Assembly: GCF_003601985.1 (NCBI RefSeq)
Contig: NZ_QZXA01000009.1
Location: 279,070 to 343,069 of the forward strand
DNA from: Mesorhizobium jarvisii
GTDB taxonomy: Bacteria; Pseudomonadota; Alphaproteobacteria; Rhizobiales; Rhizobiaceae
Length of the DNA stretch: 64,000 nt
Reading direction: 5' to 3'
Below, piece by piece: positions 8,280-16,360 of this stretch (position 1 is its first letter; each line of letters opens with the position of its first letter). The notes under the pieces were generated by a model. The model was not told the origin of the DNA and did not search any database. It saw only the letters and a program-made list of their open reading frames with translations. The position numbers were made by a program, and so were the translations under genes.

Positions 8280-9128
8280 ATGAACAGCATCAGCATTTCC
8301 CGCCATAGCGCGTTACAGCCGGTCGATCCGATCTGGCGTTCGATCCGCGACGAAGCGATGGACGCCGTCAATCGCGACCCCCTGCTCGCTGCCTTCCTCT
8401 ATTCGACGATCCTCAACCAGGAGAGCCTGGAAGAGGCCGTCATCCACCGCATCGCCGAGCGGCTTGCCCATCAGGATATCGGCTCCGATCTCATCCGCCA
8501 GACCTTCAAGACCATGCTGGCTGACGACAAGGAATGGCCGACCACCGTGCGTGTCGACATCCAGGCCTATTACGACCGCGACCCCGCTTGCGACCGTTTC
8601 ATCATGCCTGTGCTCTATTTCAAGGGCTTCCACGCCATTCAGACCCATAGGCTGGCGCATTGGCTGTGGAGCCAGGGTCGCAAGGATTTCGCGCTCTATC
8701 TGCAGAGCCGCTCGTCCTCGGTCTTCCAGACCGACATCAACCCGGCCGCGCGCATCGGCAAGGGTATCTTCATCGATCACGCCACCGGCCTCGTCGTCGG
8801 CGAAACCGCGGTCATCGAGGACGATGTGTCGATCCTGCACGGCGTGACGCTGGGCGGCACCGGCAAGGCCGGCGGCGACCGCCATCCCAAGATCCGCCGT
8901 GGCGTGCTGATCGGTGCCGGCGCCAAGATTCTCGGCAATATCGAGATCGGCCATTGCTCCAAGGTCGCCGCCGGATCGGTGGTGCTGTCGCCCGTTCCGC
9001 ACAACAAGACGGTTGCCGGCGTGCCGGCCCGCGTGGTCGGCGAGACCGGCTGCGACCAGCCTTCGCGCCAGATGGACCAGCTCCTGCCGTCGCAATCGAT
9101 GGACCAGGTGATCAGCTTCGACATCTGA
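8280..9128 (+). CDS. cysE: Serine O-acetyltransferase
   Basis: Acetyl-CoA-dependent enzyme making O-acetyl-L-serine, the committed step of cysteine synthesis. The 282-residue length matches the family. The N-terminal helical domain (about 15-140) is followed by a left-handed beta-helix of hexapeptide repeats (about 150-255), including FIDHATGLVVGETAVIED and ILHGVTLGGTGK with the catalytic His/Asp region. The C-terminal tail ends QSMDQVISFDI; family members end in Ile, which inserts into cysteine synthase CysK, and this one does too. The ATG at 8280 was preferred over an upstream in-frame codon at 8232. DUF3126 follows downstream, a common rhizobial arrangement. Confidence 0.93.
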   Translation: MNSISISRHSALQPVDPIWRSIRDEAMDAVNRDPLLAAFLYSTILNQESLEEAVIHRIAERLAHQDIGSDLIRQTFKTMLADDKEWPTTVRVDIQAYYDRDPACDRFIMPVLYFKGFHAIQTHRLAHWLWSQGRKDFALYLQSRSSSVFQTDINPAARIGKGIFIDHATGLVVGETAVIEDDVSILHGVTLGGTGKAGGDRHPKIRRGVLIGAGAKILGNIEIGHCSKVAAGSVVLSPVPHNKTVAGVPARVVGETGCDQPSRQMDQLLPSQSMDQVISFDI

Positions 9129-9281
9129 TTTCCGCGCCGGCGCGCCGTCCGGCGCGATTGCGATTTTGTCCGGCGGCGCTGCCGCTTCCGGTGCAATACG
9201 GCCGGCTTGCCTTTACATCGCCATTGTCGACGTGCCAGAAGCGCCCTTCAAACCAGCAAGCCCGATGATCGGAGAAGACTG

Positions 9282-9485
9282 TTGAAGCCGGACGAAATCA
9301 GAAAGCTGGACGCCTATTTCAAGCGCGTCTTCCAGAACCCCAAGCTTGAGGTCAAGGCACGGCCGCGCAAGGAAGATTCCGCCGAAGTCTATGTCGGTGA
9401 CGAGTTCCTCGGCATCGTCTTCAAGGACGAGGACGACGGCGACTACAATTTCTCGATGGCGATCCTCGACATCGATCTGGGTTGA
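9282..9485 (+). CDS. DUF3126 family small protein
   Basis: A 67-residue acidic protein, LKPDEIRKLDAYFKRVF ... FKDEDDGDYNFSMAILDIDL, matching the alphaproteobacterial DUF3126 family of unknown function. The start is a TTG at 9282 with a GGAGAAG ribosome site five nt upstream; longer frames exist but lack such a site and are not conserved-looking. It follows cysE by about 150 nt on the same strand, so it may be co-transcribed. A strong stem-loop (9496-9529) follows the stop. Confidence 0.87.
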   Translation: MKPDEIRKLDAYFKRVFQNPKLEVKARPRKEDSAEVYVGDEFLGIVFKDEDDGDYNFSMAILDIDLG

Positions 9486-9495
9486 GCCCGCATCA

Positions 9496-9529
9496 AATGG
9501 CAGGCCGCGTCTGGCGCGGCCTGCCATTG
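9496..9529. terminator. Bidirectional stem-loop between convergent genes
   Basis: The inverted repeat AATGGCAGGCCGCG ... GCGCGGCCTGCCATT has a 14-nt arm and a tiny loop, and sits between the DUF3126 gene and the convergent gene ending at 9534. There is no U-run, but position and stem length suggest termination in both directions. Confidence 0.6.
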
Positions 9530-9533
9530 TCCC

Positions 9534-10289
9534 TCAATGTCCGCTCTTCAGCATTTGCCCGGCCTCAGCCGTCATCGCCGCGTCGAGTGCCTGCCAGTCG
9601 CCAAGGAATTCCTTGGGAAAGCGGTAGGTAAGGCTGAGATCGTCGCCGACATGCACGTCCCGTTCGCACGGCGCCAGTGATTGACCGGCACTCGGCCCGC
9701 TCAGGCAGCGGGCCACGAAAGGGTCCTTTCCCCCGCGCTTGCCGACCACCAGCACCTCATTCAGATAGCCTGATTTCTCGTTGAAACCGTAGACCGTCGT
9801 GCCGCCCGGTCCTGGAACGCCGGGCTGGACGATCAGCGCGCTGTAGATCGGCGCGAACCGGCCGCTCATGTCGCGCGACATCATCTGCTGTTCGAAGGAC
9901 AGGAAGATGATCTTCCCATTGGCTTCCGAGTGGTTGAAATCGTCGCGGGCCGCCTCGCTGTAACCGTCCATCTGGGGATAGCGCAGATAAAGGTCGAGAC
10001 GCGAAGCGATGCCGTCGCGCCGGGCCTGGTCGAAACGGATGAAATTGGCCGGCACGGAAATCACATTGTTGCCGATCACCACCCGGCGCACCGTCGGGTC
10101 GTCGGTATATCCGGCCATGGCGATGCTATGGCCGAACCATTTGCCGCCAAGGCTTATCGCGACCGACAGCAAGGCAAGTGCGGCGAAGGCATAGAACACC
10201 CGCTTCATCAGCATGGAATCGACCACGGTGAGTTCAGGGCCGTCGGCGGTCGCTGCCTGCTTCATCTCCATCCTCATCCCAGCCGCCAT
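9534..10289 (-). CDS. Conserved hypothetical membrane-anchored protein
   Basis: About 251 residues when started at the ATG at 10289, which has a GAGGGA ribosome site; in-frame Met codons at 10277, 10271 and 10265 are alternatives. After a short cytosolic N-terminus it has one transmembrane segment (VFYAFAALALLSVAISLGG) and then a long periplasmic domain with no catalytic motif I recognise. That domain contains two Cys residues (ARCLSGPSAG and LAPCERDV) that could form a disulfide. The family looks restricted to rhizobia. No function is assigned. It is divergent from the small membrane-protein gene at 10383. Confidence 0.7.
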   Translation of the reverse strand: MAAGMRMEMKQAATADGPELTVVDSMLMKRVFYAFAALALLSVAISLGGKWFGHSIAMAGYTDDPTVRRVVIGNNVISVPANFIRFDQARRDGIASRLDLYLRYPQMDGYSEAARDDFNHSEANGKIIFLSFEQQMMSRDMSGRFAPIYSALIVQPGVPGPGGTTVYGFNEKSGYLNEVLVVGKRGGKDPFVARCLSGPSAGQSLAPCERDVHVGDDLSLTYRFPKEFLGDWQALDAAMTAEAGQMLKSGH

Positions 10290-10382
10290 TCCCAGTGTCC
10301 CTCGGCGGCACACATCGCGCGGCACGGCTCTTGCAGCCTTCCTGAAACGACTGTGCGATTTCATGGTAAATGGAAGGTTAAG

Positions 10383-10718
10383 ATGGTTCAGATGGAACTC
10401 TTCCTGTTTGCTTTTGTCGTCGGGCTGACGGTGTGCGGGCTGACGGGCACGACGATGGAGCTGGTGTCGGGCCGAAAGGTCGCCTTCACTGAGCCCTATG
10501 TGTCGCCCGCCCATGTGCTGCGCTCGCTGGCGGCCACCGCTGGCGCCGGGCCGTTCATGCTGGTCAACGACGCCCTCGATGCCCGCCGCGAGAAGCGCAT
10601 TTCGACGATGGCGCTCCTGTCATGCGGCTGCACGGCGATTGCCTGGTCCCTGGCGCTGGGCATCTTCGTGCTTGCCATTGCCTCATGGACGATCGGTCTC
10701 TTAGGGTCCGGCGTCTGA
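10383..10718 (+). CDS. Conserved small inner-membrane protein
   Basis: A 111-residue protein with two to three predicted membrane segments: LFLFAFVVGLTVCGLTGTTM near the N-terminus, a weaker hydrophobic stretch around SLAATAGAGPFMLVNDAL, and LALGIFVLAIASWTIGLLGS at the C-terminus. Start at 10383 has GGAAGG upstream, and a second in-frame Met follows three codons later. It is encoded 19 nt before the gamma carbonic anhydrase gene, so they are probably co-transcribed. No function is known to me. Confidence 0.72.
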   Translation: MVQMELFLFAFVVGLTVCGLTGTTMELVSGRKVAFTEPYVSPAHVLRSLAATAGAGPFMLVNDALDARREKRISTMALLSCGCTAIAWSLALGIFVLAIASWTIGLLGSGV

Positions 10719-10737
10719 GACGATTCGGAGGCCGACA

Positions 10738-11265
10738 ATGCCGCTTTATGCGATCGACGGAACGCAGCCCAGCTTCGCGGATGCTGACACAAACTGGATC
10801 GCGCCCGATGCGACGCTGATTGGCGACGTGCGCGTCGGCCGCAATGCCGGTTTCTGGTTCGGCGTCGTCATTCGCGGAGACAATGAGCCGATCACTATCG
10901 GCGCCGACACCAATGTGCAGGAACACACGGTCATGCACACCGATCCCAGCTTTCCGCTGACCATCGGCGAGGGCTGCACGATTGGCCACCGGGCCATGCT
11001 GCATGGCTGCACGATCGGCGACAACAGCCTGATCGGCATGGGCGCCATCGTGCTGAACGGCGCCAGGATCGGCAAGAATTCGCTCGTCGGCGCCGGCGCG
11101 CTGGTCACCGAAGGCAAGGAATTTCCGGACAATTCGTTGATCGTCGGCTCGCCGGCCAAGGCGATCAGGGTGCTGGACGACGCAGCCGTCGCCAGGCTGC
11201 GCGGCTCGGCCGCACACTACGTCGCCAATGGCAAGCGCTTCAAGGCAGGGCTGAAGAAGGTTTGA
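10738..11265 (+). CDS. Gamma-class carbonic anhydrase family protein
   Basis: A 175-residue left-handed beta-helix protein built of hexapeptide repeats (TIGADTNVQEHTVMH, TIGHRAMLHGCTIGDNSLIGMGA). The three Zn/Co-binding His residues typical of the family are present in EHTVMHTD and GHRAMLHG. Members hydrate CO2 or are inactive scaffolds (YrdA/PaaY-like). Activity cannot be judged from sequence, since the catalytic Glu loop of archaeal Cam is absent, as in most short bacterial members. Likely a cytosolic trimer. The ribosome site CGGAGG precedes the ATG. It follows the small membrane-protein gene by 19 nt and is convergent with the ankyrin gene. Confidence 0.9.
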   Translation: MPLYAIDGTQPSFADADTNWIAPDATLIGDVRVGRNAGFWFGVVIRGDNEPITIGADTNVQEHTVMHTDPSFPLTIGEGCTIGHRAMLHGCTIGDNSLIGMGAIVLNGARIGKNSLVGAGALVTEGKEFPDNSLIVGSPAKAIRVLDDAAVARLRGSAAHYVANGKRFKAGLKKV

Positions 11266-11317
11266 GGCCAGTTTCGGCCGATCCCGGTCGCCGACGGTTC
11301 TATCGTGGGCCGAGCCA

Positions 11318-11875
11318 TTATCTATTAGAGCCGCGCCTTGCCATGGCATCACGCAGCAATGAAGCGCCGGCTTCAAAGCCGGCATTGTCGGCTTCCTCGA
11401 TGGCTGTCGTATAGTCATCGATGCGGGTTGCGAGAGTAGGGTCGGCGCCAGCAGCCAAAAGCAGACGGATCGCTTCGGCGCTGCGGATAGCCACCGAATA
11501 GTGAAGAGGCGTCCAGTCGTTCACGCCCCGCATATTGGGATCGGCGCCGGCCTCGATCAACATCTGGATGATTTCCAGTCGGTCGGCCCGGTCGGTGGAC
11601 AGCGCGGCAATGATTGCCGGAAACCCACCGTGATCCCCGTAATTCGGATCCGAGCCTGCATCCAGCAACGTCGAGATGAAGCCGACCGGGCTCCAATAGA
11701 TCGCGTATTCCAAAGGATGTCCGAGGCCGAATTCGAACGGCATACGTTCGTCAAACCAGCGGGGCGAACCGCCCAGCGCTTTGCCAAGGCCATCGAAGTC
11801 ACCGGCCTTGAAGGCATCGTCGATCGCCTTGAACAGACGATGACGCTCGCATCGATCTTCCGGGATTTCCAGCAT
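11318..11875 (-). CDS. Ankyrin-repeat protein
   Basis: A 185-residue protein with about four ankyrin repeats, seen as LGHPLEYAIYWSPVGFISTL, DHGGFPAIIAALSTD..EIIQMLIEAGADPN, DWTPLHYSVAIRSAEAIRLL and a last divergent repeat. The TPLH and LL..GADP signatures are clear. No signal peptide or enzyme domain, so a small cytosolic protein-binding scaffold is likely; the partner is unknown. It stands alone, convergent with the carbonic anhydrase gene. The 216 nt upstream hold a strong GC-rich hairpin that belongs to the neighbouring BTLCP gene. Confidence 0.87.
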   Translation of the reverse strand: MLEIPEDRCERHRLFKAIDDAFKAGDFDGLGKALGGSPRWFDERMPFEFGLGHPLEYAIYWSPVGFISTLLDAGSDPNYGDHGGFPAIIAALSTDRADRLEIIQMLIEAGADPNMRGVNDWTPLHYSVAIRSAEAIRLLLAAGADPTLATRIDDYTTAIEEADNAGFEAGASLLRDAMARRGSNR

Positions 11876-12003
11876 CGCCGTGATCCAGAGGACGAAACCA
11901 ACAGCCTATGATGCCTCGATCCGCTGTCCGTGCAAAGGAGGCGGTGGATAGTCGGATGCGCCTGCCCAACCCTGATTGGGTTTCGAGCATCGCCAGAAAT
12001 GGC

Positions 12004-12032
12004 GGAGCCGGCCCGGGGACGGGGCCGGCTCC
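12004..12032 (-). terminator. Stem-loop downstream of the BTLCP gene
   Basis: GGAGCCGGCCC pairs perfectly with GGGCCGGCTCC (11 bp). It lies about 60 nt beyond the stop of the BTLCP gene on the minus strand and upstream of the ankyrin gene. It is not followed by a U-run, so termination strength is uncertain. Confidence 0.5.
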
Positions 12033-12091
12033 TTAGACCCGGTCGTTGGGGACGGGGAGGGTGGGGACTCGACCGGGTTTCTCGTCACGTC

Positions 12092-12700
12092 CTAGCGGAC
12101 GCTGGCGACCGCGTCGGAGCGGCCGTCATTGATCGTCACCCAAACGCCGGAATTCTCCGTCGATTGACGCTTGAGATAGGTGTAGTCGGTGTCCGTCCAG
12201 GACAGCACCTTGGTTTCCAGATTGTCGAGGATGAACTCGCCGAGGCTGGTGCGCACGGTCAGCACGGCGTGGCCGTCGCCATTCGGCTGGCGCGCAACCG
12301 TCATCAAGAGATCGCCCGCCGGCACGCCCGCGTCCATCAGTTCGCGGCGCTTCTCCAGCGCATAATCCTCGCAATCGCCATAGCCATTGTCGGGATACGC
12401 CCAGTACTCCTCGACACCGTAGTTTTCCATGTCGGTGCGCGGCTTGATGCGGGTGTTGACCGTATTGTTGATGTTGACGATCGTCGCCCAGAGCTTGCGG
12501 GTCAGGTCGACAGGCGCGCCCTTGGGCGTCTTCTCGTTGCATTCGCCAGGGATGCGCTGGCAGAATTCATAGTGGCCGACAGGCTGTGTGGTACGGCCGC
12601 CAGTGTGCATATAGGCCGGTCCCGCGGCATATGCTGATCCCCAAGCGGAAAGCTGCATCGCCATTGCCATAAGCAACAGCTTGCCCCTCGTTTTTTTCAT
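12092..12700 (-). CDS. Periplasmic transglutaminase-like cysteine peptidase (BTLCP family)
   Basis: A 202-residue exported protein. The signal peptide is residues 1-25 (KKTRGKLLLMAMAMQLSAWG, cleavage near AYA-AG). The transglutaminase-fold domain has Cys in YGDCEDYALEKR (about residue 107), His in GDGHAVLTV (about 146) and Asp in FILDNL, forming a likely Cys-His-Asp triad. The related Pseudomonas LapG is a calcium-dependent periplasmic protease that releases biofilm adhesins under c-di-GMP control. No lapD or adhesin gene is visible nearby, so the target is unknown. An AT-rich promoter region (12701-12830) precedes it. Confidence 0.88.
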   Translation of the reverse strand: MKKTRGKLLLMAMAMQLSAWGSAYAAGPAYMHTGGRTTQPVGHYEFCQRIPGECNEKTPKGAPVDLTRKLWATIVNINNTVNTRIKPRTDMENYGVEEYWAYPDNGYGDCEDYALEKRRELMDAGVPAGDLLMTVARQPNGDGHAVLTVRTSLGEFILDNLETKVLSWTDTDYTYLKRQSTENSGVWVTINDGRSDAVASVR

Positions 12701-12942
12701 TTTCTAGTCTCCCCGTTCGAAGGAGACATTGCCACGACTGGATTTATTTGACGCAAAAGCGCGAAGCAGACTTTAAGTAAAACGCCAATAGAATAAACAT
12801 AAAATTTGAATCATTTGAGTATTGAATTGTTTGGATTGCCCGGGCTGGCATCGGAGCGCATGCCCGGCGCCTCGAATGGCAGCCTGCCTGTTGGAAGACA
12901 ATCCGGCCACTTGCAAAGGGACAAATCGCTGTCGCCCGGAAA

Positions 12943-12972
12943 CAAAAAACCGGCCACGCAGGGCCGGTTTGC
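12943..12972 (-). terminator. Rho-independent terminator of the PilZ gene
   Basis: On the minus strand AACCGGCC pairs with GGCCGGTT and is followed by a run of T residues, directly after the PilZ-gene stop at 12995. This is a typical intrinsic terminator. The remaining bases between here and the BTLCP start at 12700 are AT-rich promoter sequence. Confidence 0.75.
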
Positions 12973-12994
12973 TTGCAGCGTCCGTTGGACCCGG

Positions 12995-13612
12995 TCAGGC
13001 GCGTGGCGTGTTGAATTCAGAATCGAGCGTCTCAGGGCGCTGGATGACGGCGAATTCGATGGCGACGCCATCCTCGAAATGACGAACGATCTGGCCGCGC
13101 ATGGTGCCGAGCATGACTTGGACGCCTATCGCCGGCTTCACGTCGATCTCGATCGCGGCGCCCGACAGCGACAGGTCGATGATCCGGCACTGGTATTGGC
13201 GGCCATCGGTGAGCTGCAGCACGCTGGTCGGGTTGCGCGGCGCGACGCGCTCGTGGCGGCGGTCTTCCGGCAGGTCGAGTTCGTGTTTGTTGGCAAGCCA
13301 GGTCAGTTGCGCCGCCAGCTTGTCTTTCTTGCGGTCGGACGCGATCACCGTCATGGCGAAGCCGTCCTGCAGCGTGCGCGTAACGACGCCTTCGATGCGG
13401 CCGATATGGTCGATATAGGCGATCACCTTTTCACCGGGCATGCCGATGCGATCGGTGCGGAACGCGACATTACCGGGCGACATGTCGACAACCTGGCAAG
13501 GATGCTCGGTGCGGTCTTCCAGCATGAATCGCCCGTATATCTTGACCCGGACGCGCTGAAAGTTACGCCTTTCAGCTTGGGACGGCGCGTAGTCGACCGC
13601 CGCTGACCTCAT
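12995..13612 (-). CDS. Tandem PilZ-domain protein
   Basis: A 205-residue cytosolic protein with two PilZ-like domains, about residues 12-100 and 115-200. The second is canonical: RRHERV supplies the RxxxR motif and DLSLSGAAIEID supplies D/NxSxxG, so it should bind cyclic di-GMP. The first has RNFQR but a variant DMSPGN, which may be degenerate. PilZ proteins transmit c-di-GMP signals to motility, exopolysaccharide or cell-cycle machinery. It lies downstream of the PAS_5 gene in the same direction (119-nt gap), and ends at an intrinsic terminator. The target is unknown. Confidence 0.88.
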   Translation of the reverse strand: MRSAAVDYAPSQAERRNFQRVRVKIYGRFMLEDRTEHPCQVVDMSPGNVAFRTDRIGMPGEKVIAYIDHIGRIEGVVTRTLQDGFAMTVIASDRKKDKLAAQLTWLANKHELDLPEDRRHERVAPRNPTSVLQLTDGRQYQCRIIDLSLSGAAIEIDVKPAIGVQVMLGTMRGQIVRHFEDGVAIEFAVIQRPETLDSEFNTPRA

Positions 13613-13731
13613 GACTGCCTACACCCCGTTTGGCATTCCCGCGCGTCAATGCGAGGGACTTCATCACAGAAGTACAACAAAGCGGGTTAACAAAGGGGAA
13701 AAACGAGCCTGCGAGACCGTGCGATCATCAA

Positions 13732-14364
13732 CTATTCCTCGCGCCCGCCGTCGAAGACGACGAGATGGCGGATGCGGCGCGCCCGGCCAAGCGCCGAGAT
13801 CGTATCGGGCGCCTCGAGTTCGGCTGGAACAAGCGAGGGAACGTCGATCGCCGGCCGGTTGTTGAGCATCTCTTTCTCCGGATCGATGACACGAATCGAA
13901 TCGATCATTGCGTCCGTGATTGGGTCGGCGCCCAGCCAGAACGGCTTCTCCGCGGCACTGATCACGCCAAGGCAGCGCGGGTTCTCGATGCCGCCGTCGA
14001 GCGGCAAGGCAAGCAATTCGAACTTGTTGGAGCGGCCATTGCGACTGAAGCCCTCGAAATTGATCAGCACCACCGATTTCTGGTCGAAAACCCCGTGAAT
14101 CAGCCGTGAGACCAGACGCTGATCCTTCTCGCGCCACAGCGACGGGAAGGAGAACCCCTTGAGTTCGCGGCCATAACAGGCGCAGAGCCTGGTGCCGGCT
14201 AGGCGGAAGATGGGTTGGCCGCGCGTGTCTCTTTCCAGGATGAACGTGTCGGCCAAAAGCGACTTGATATCGGCCGGCTCGACTTCCGAACGCTTCGGAG
14301 CGGGGCGTCCGTCACGCAGGCGGTTCCAATAATGGAACAGCGTGATCGATCCGTTTTGGTTCAT
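13732..14364 (-). CDS. PAS_5-type PAS domain protein
   Basis: A 210-residue protein of the alphaproteobacterial single-PAS family (PAS_5). The domain occupies most of the protein: ITLFHYWNRLRDGRPAPKRS, ADTFILERDTRGQPIFRLAG and LFHYW-type aromatic motifs are typical. No kinase or cyclase domain is attached. Start at 14364 has GGAGCAG upstream; an in-frame Met further up at 14403 is less likely. It precedes the tandem-PilZ gene, a pairing that suggests a role in second-messenger or motility control. The ligand is unknown. Confidence 0.85.
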   Translation of the reverse strand: MNQNGSITLFHYWNRLRDGRPAPKRSEVEPADIKSLLADTFILERDTRGQPIFRLAGTRLCACYGRELKGFSFPSLWREKDQRLVSRLIHGVFDQKSVVLINFEGFSRNGRSNKFELLALPLDGGIENPRCLGVISAAEKPFWLGADPITDAMIDSIRVIDPEKEMLNNRPAIDVPSLVPAELEAPDTISALGRARRIRHLVVFDGGREE

Positions 14365-14753
14365 GGTATGCTGCTCCGCGCATTCTGTCGTCTGATGTCC
14401 CATCGGTGAACAGAAGGGCGCCCTCCGATGACCTACATGCGTTGCGGAGCAGGAAGCGTGCCAGCGTCGTTAACACTTGTTCACGGGTCGGGGGCGTTAA
14501 GGTTAACAACTGGTTTACGTTGCTCCCAAGCAGGCCCTGTGGCACATCAAAACCACTCCAGAAGCGGTCGTTTCGCGACGATCGGCAGCACTTCAGTCAA
14601 GAGTTTTAGGGGAGCAGGGGGCTCGACCGGCCGTTCAGGGGAAACCTTGGACGGCTTCTTTTTTGATTCGCACTGGGGCGATTCGCCGTTTGCGGTTCCA
14701 ATGGCCGTGATCTAGATGCTCGCCAGATCGAACAGCACCGAGTGCGATTGCAG
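14365..14753. other. 389-bp divergent intergenic region (PAS gene / rhomboid gene)
   Basis: No protein-coding gene is supported here. It holds the minus-strand promoter of the PAS gene, an AT-richer stretch with several TTAAC/GTTAA half-sites (14460-14520) and, on the plus strand, a clear intrinsic terminator at 14630-14664. That terminator implies a short plus-strand transcript upstream of the rhomboid gene. Confidence 0.6.
14630..14664 (+). terminator. Intrinsic terminator without an upstream protein gene
   Basis: GCCGTTCAGG pairs with CCTTGGACGGC (about 10 bp, one bulge, GGAAA loop) and is followed by TTCTTTTTT. The only plus-strand sequence it could end is the 14404-14630 intergenic DNA. 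It therefore marks either an unannotated small RNA or premature termination in the leader of the rhomboid gene 90 nt downstream. Confidence 0.65.
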
Positions 14754-15512
14754 ATGAGCGAACAGCAAAATCCAACCGAGGCCGAGCCGGCCGAAAGCCT
14801 GCCGCCGCCTGCGCGCGAACCGGTGTTCAACCTGCCGCCGATCGTGCTGGCGGTGATCGGCATTTGCGCGGCCGTCTTCCTGCTGCAGCAATATGTGCTG
14901 AACGACACGCAGCAGATGACGCTGCTCTACGATGGAGCCTTCATTCCCGTCCTCTATACCGGGCAATACGGCTTCGACTGGTTCCTGTTCACGCGTCCCT
15001 TCACCTATGCCTTCATGCATGGGGGCTTTGCCCATATCGCCATCAACATGGTCTGGCTCGCCGCGTTTGGTTCGCCGTTGGCCAATCGCCTCGGCGGGCT
15101 CCGGTTCGCTCTGTTCTTCGCCGTCACCGGGCTGGCTTCCGTCGCGCTGTTCTGGGCCATGCACCCCTATGGCGAGGCACCGCTGGTCGGCGCCTCCGGC
15201 GCCATATCGGGCATGATGGGTGCTGCGGCGCGTTTCGGTTTCCGCACCGACCGCTCTGCCGGCACGGCGGCCTTCGCCGGCCCTGTGCTGCCGATCGCGA
15301 CTGTCTTGCGTTCGCGCGGTGTCGTGATTTTCCTTGCCGTGTGGATGATCATCAACCTCGCCACCGGCCTGCTCGGCTTTGCGCCTGGAGCAGATGGGCA
15401 GATCGCCTGGGAGGCGCATATTGGCGGCTTCGTCGCCGGCTTCTTCGGCTTGCGCTGGTTCGATCGGCGATGGCAGCCGCCGGAATGGGAGAGCACCGAC
15501 CACCGCACTTGA
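14754..15512 (+). CDS. Rhomboid-family intramembrane serine protease
   Basis: A 252-residue polytopic inner-membrane protein. After a Pro-rich cytosolic N-terminus it has about six transmembrane segments. The active-site motif GASGAISGMMG gives the nucleophilic Ser (about residue 149) and AHIGGFVAGFFG the catalytic His (about 223). FMHGGFAHIAINMVWL is the conserved family segment before them. It cleaves membrane proteins within or near their transmembrane helices; the substrate is unknown. The ATG at 14754 was preferred to a GTG twelve nt upstream. It is followed by the CBS protein gene 88 nt later. Confidence 0.9.
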   Translation: MSEQQNPTEAEPAESLPPPAREPVFNLPPIVLAVIGICAAVFLLQQYVLNDTQQMTLLYDGAFIPVLYTGQYGFDWFLFTRPFTYAFMHGGFAHIAINMVWLAAFGSPLANRLGGLRFALFFAVTGLASVALFWAMHPYGEAPLVGASGAISGMMGAAARFGFRTDRSAGTAAFAGPVLPIATVLRSRGVVIFLAVWMIINLATGLLGFAPGADGQIAWEAHIGGFVAGFFGLRWFDRRWQPPEWESTDHRT

Positions 15513-15600
15513 AATGCAACCGATCACGGCGCACGATGTTCACTCTTACGTGAAAGCCGGTCTGGGCAGGGAACCGGCAGGCGAAGCAGAGGAGGACGCC

Positions 15601-16032
15601 ATGACGGTTAAGGCAATTCTGGAAAAGAAGGGCCACGACGTGTTGACGCTCGGGCCGAACGAAAAGCTCAGCGAAGCCATCCGCATCCTGGCCGAACACA
15701 AGATCGGCGCGCTGGTCATCACCAATGGCGATCACAAGATTGTCGGCATCCTGTCGGAGCGCGACATCGTGCGGGTTGTCGCCAAGGAAGGTGCCGCCGC
15801 GCTCGATATCGCCGTGCGTTCGGCAATGACGCCGAAGGTGAAGATCTGCAACGAGAACCACACCGTCAACGAGGTGATGGAGATCATGACCAGGGGCCGT
15901 TTCCGCCATCTGCCGGTGGAAAAGGACGGCCTGCTCGATGGCATCGTCTCCATCGGCGACGTGGTCAAGCGCCGCATCGAGGATGTCGAGCGCGAGGCGG
16001 ACGAGATCAGGGCCTACATCGCCACGGCCTGA
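15601..16032 (+). CDS. Tandem CBS-domain protein
   Basis: A 143-residue protein consisting of a CBS pair (Bateman module), about residues 5-65 (MTVKAILEKKGHDVLTLGP ... SERDIVRVV) and 78-135 (AMTPKVKICNENHTVNEVME ... SIGDVVKRRI). Such modules bind adenine nucleotides and sense energy state. Stand-alone members are common in Rhizobiales, with unknown partners. Start at 15601 has an ideal GAGGAGG ribosome site; the frame is open further upstream. A strong stem-loop (16046-16071) follows the stop. Confidence 0.88.
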   Translation: MTVKAILEKKGHDVLTLGPNEKLSEAIRILAEHKIGALVITNGDHKIVGILSERDIVRVVAKEGAAALDIAVRSAMTPKVKICNENHTVNEVMEIMTRGRFRHLPVEKDGLLDGIVSIGDVVKRRIEDVEREADEIRAYIATA

Positions 16033-16045
16033 GCGGTGAAAGGAA

Positions 16046-16071
16046 CCGCCGGCCGGAAACCCGGCCGGCGG
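16046..16071 (+). terminator. Stem-loop after the CBS gene
   Basis: CCGCCGGCCGG and CCGGCCGGCGG form an 11-bp stem with a tiny loop, 14 nt after the CBS-gene stop and just before the convergent YjhX-type gene. There is no U-run on either strand. Confidence 0.55.
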
Positions 16072-16080
16072 AACCGTAGC

Positions 16081-16338
16081 CTATCGATTGTCGAGTTCGG
16101 AGCGGACGAGTTCGAGGCCGCGCCTGGTGATGCGGTAAGGGCCACCACCCGACGACGAAACCGCCTTCTTGCGTTTCAGCTTTCGAAACAGGTCGAGATC
16201 GACGCCCGGATAGTGCCAGCCATCGCGGGTCAGGCATTTGACGGAGGCGATCCGTTTCTTCTGGTTCTTTTCGATTTCAATGCGTCCGCCCTGCGCAAGC
16301 AGGTGCAGGATGCGCTGTTCAGTGCGCGAAATATCCAT
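16081..16338 (-). CDS. YjhX-family (UPF0386) small protein
   Basis: An 85-residue protein matching the UPF0386/YjhX family: MDISRTEQRILHLLAQGGRI, then KKRIASVKCLTRDGW and a C-terminal ITRRGLELVRSELDNR. E. coli YjhX has been described as a toxin of a toxin-antitoxin pair (YjhX-YjhQ), but rhizobial members occur as single conserved genes. No antitoxin-like gene is adjacent here. The frame is open to 16380, but the ATG at 16338 begins the conserved part. Its upstream DNA (16361-16490) forms an RNA-like structure ending in an intrinsic terminator before this gene, so expression may be controlled by that leader. Confidence 0.83.
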   Translation of the reverse strand: MDISRTEQRILHLLAQGGRIEIEKNQKKRIASVKCLTRDGWHYPGVDLDLFRKLKRKKAVSSSGGGPYRITRRGLELVRSELDNR

Positions 16339-16360
16339 GAGGAGAAATTCCCGGGAAAAC

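Noticed and set aside
14470..14520. TTAAC/GTTAA repeats resembling CtrA-type half-sites
   Set aside because: The spacing does not give the TTAA-N7-TTAA arrangement, so no CtrA site is claimed.
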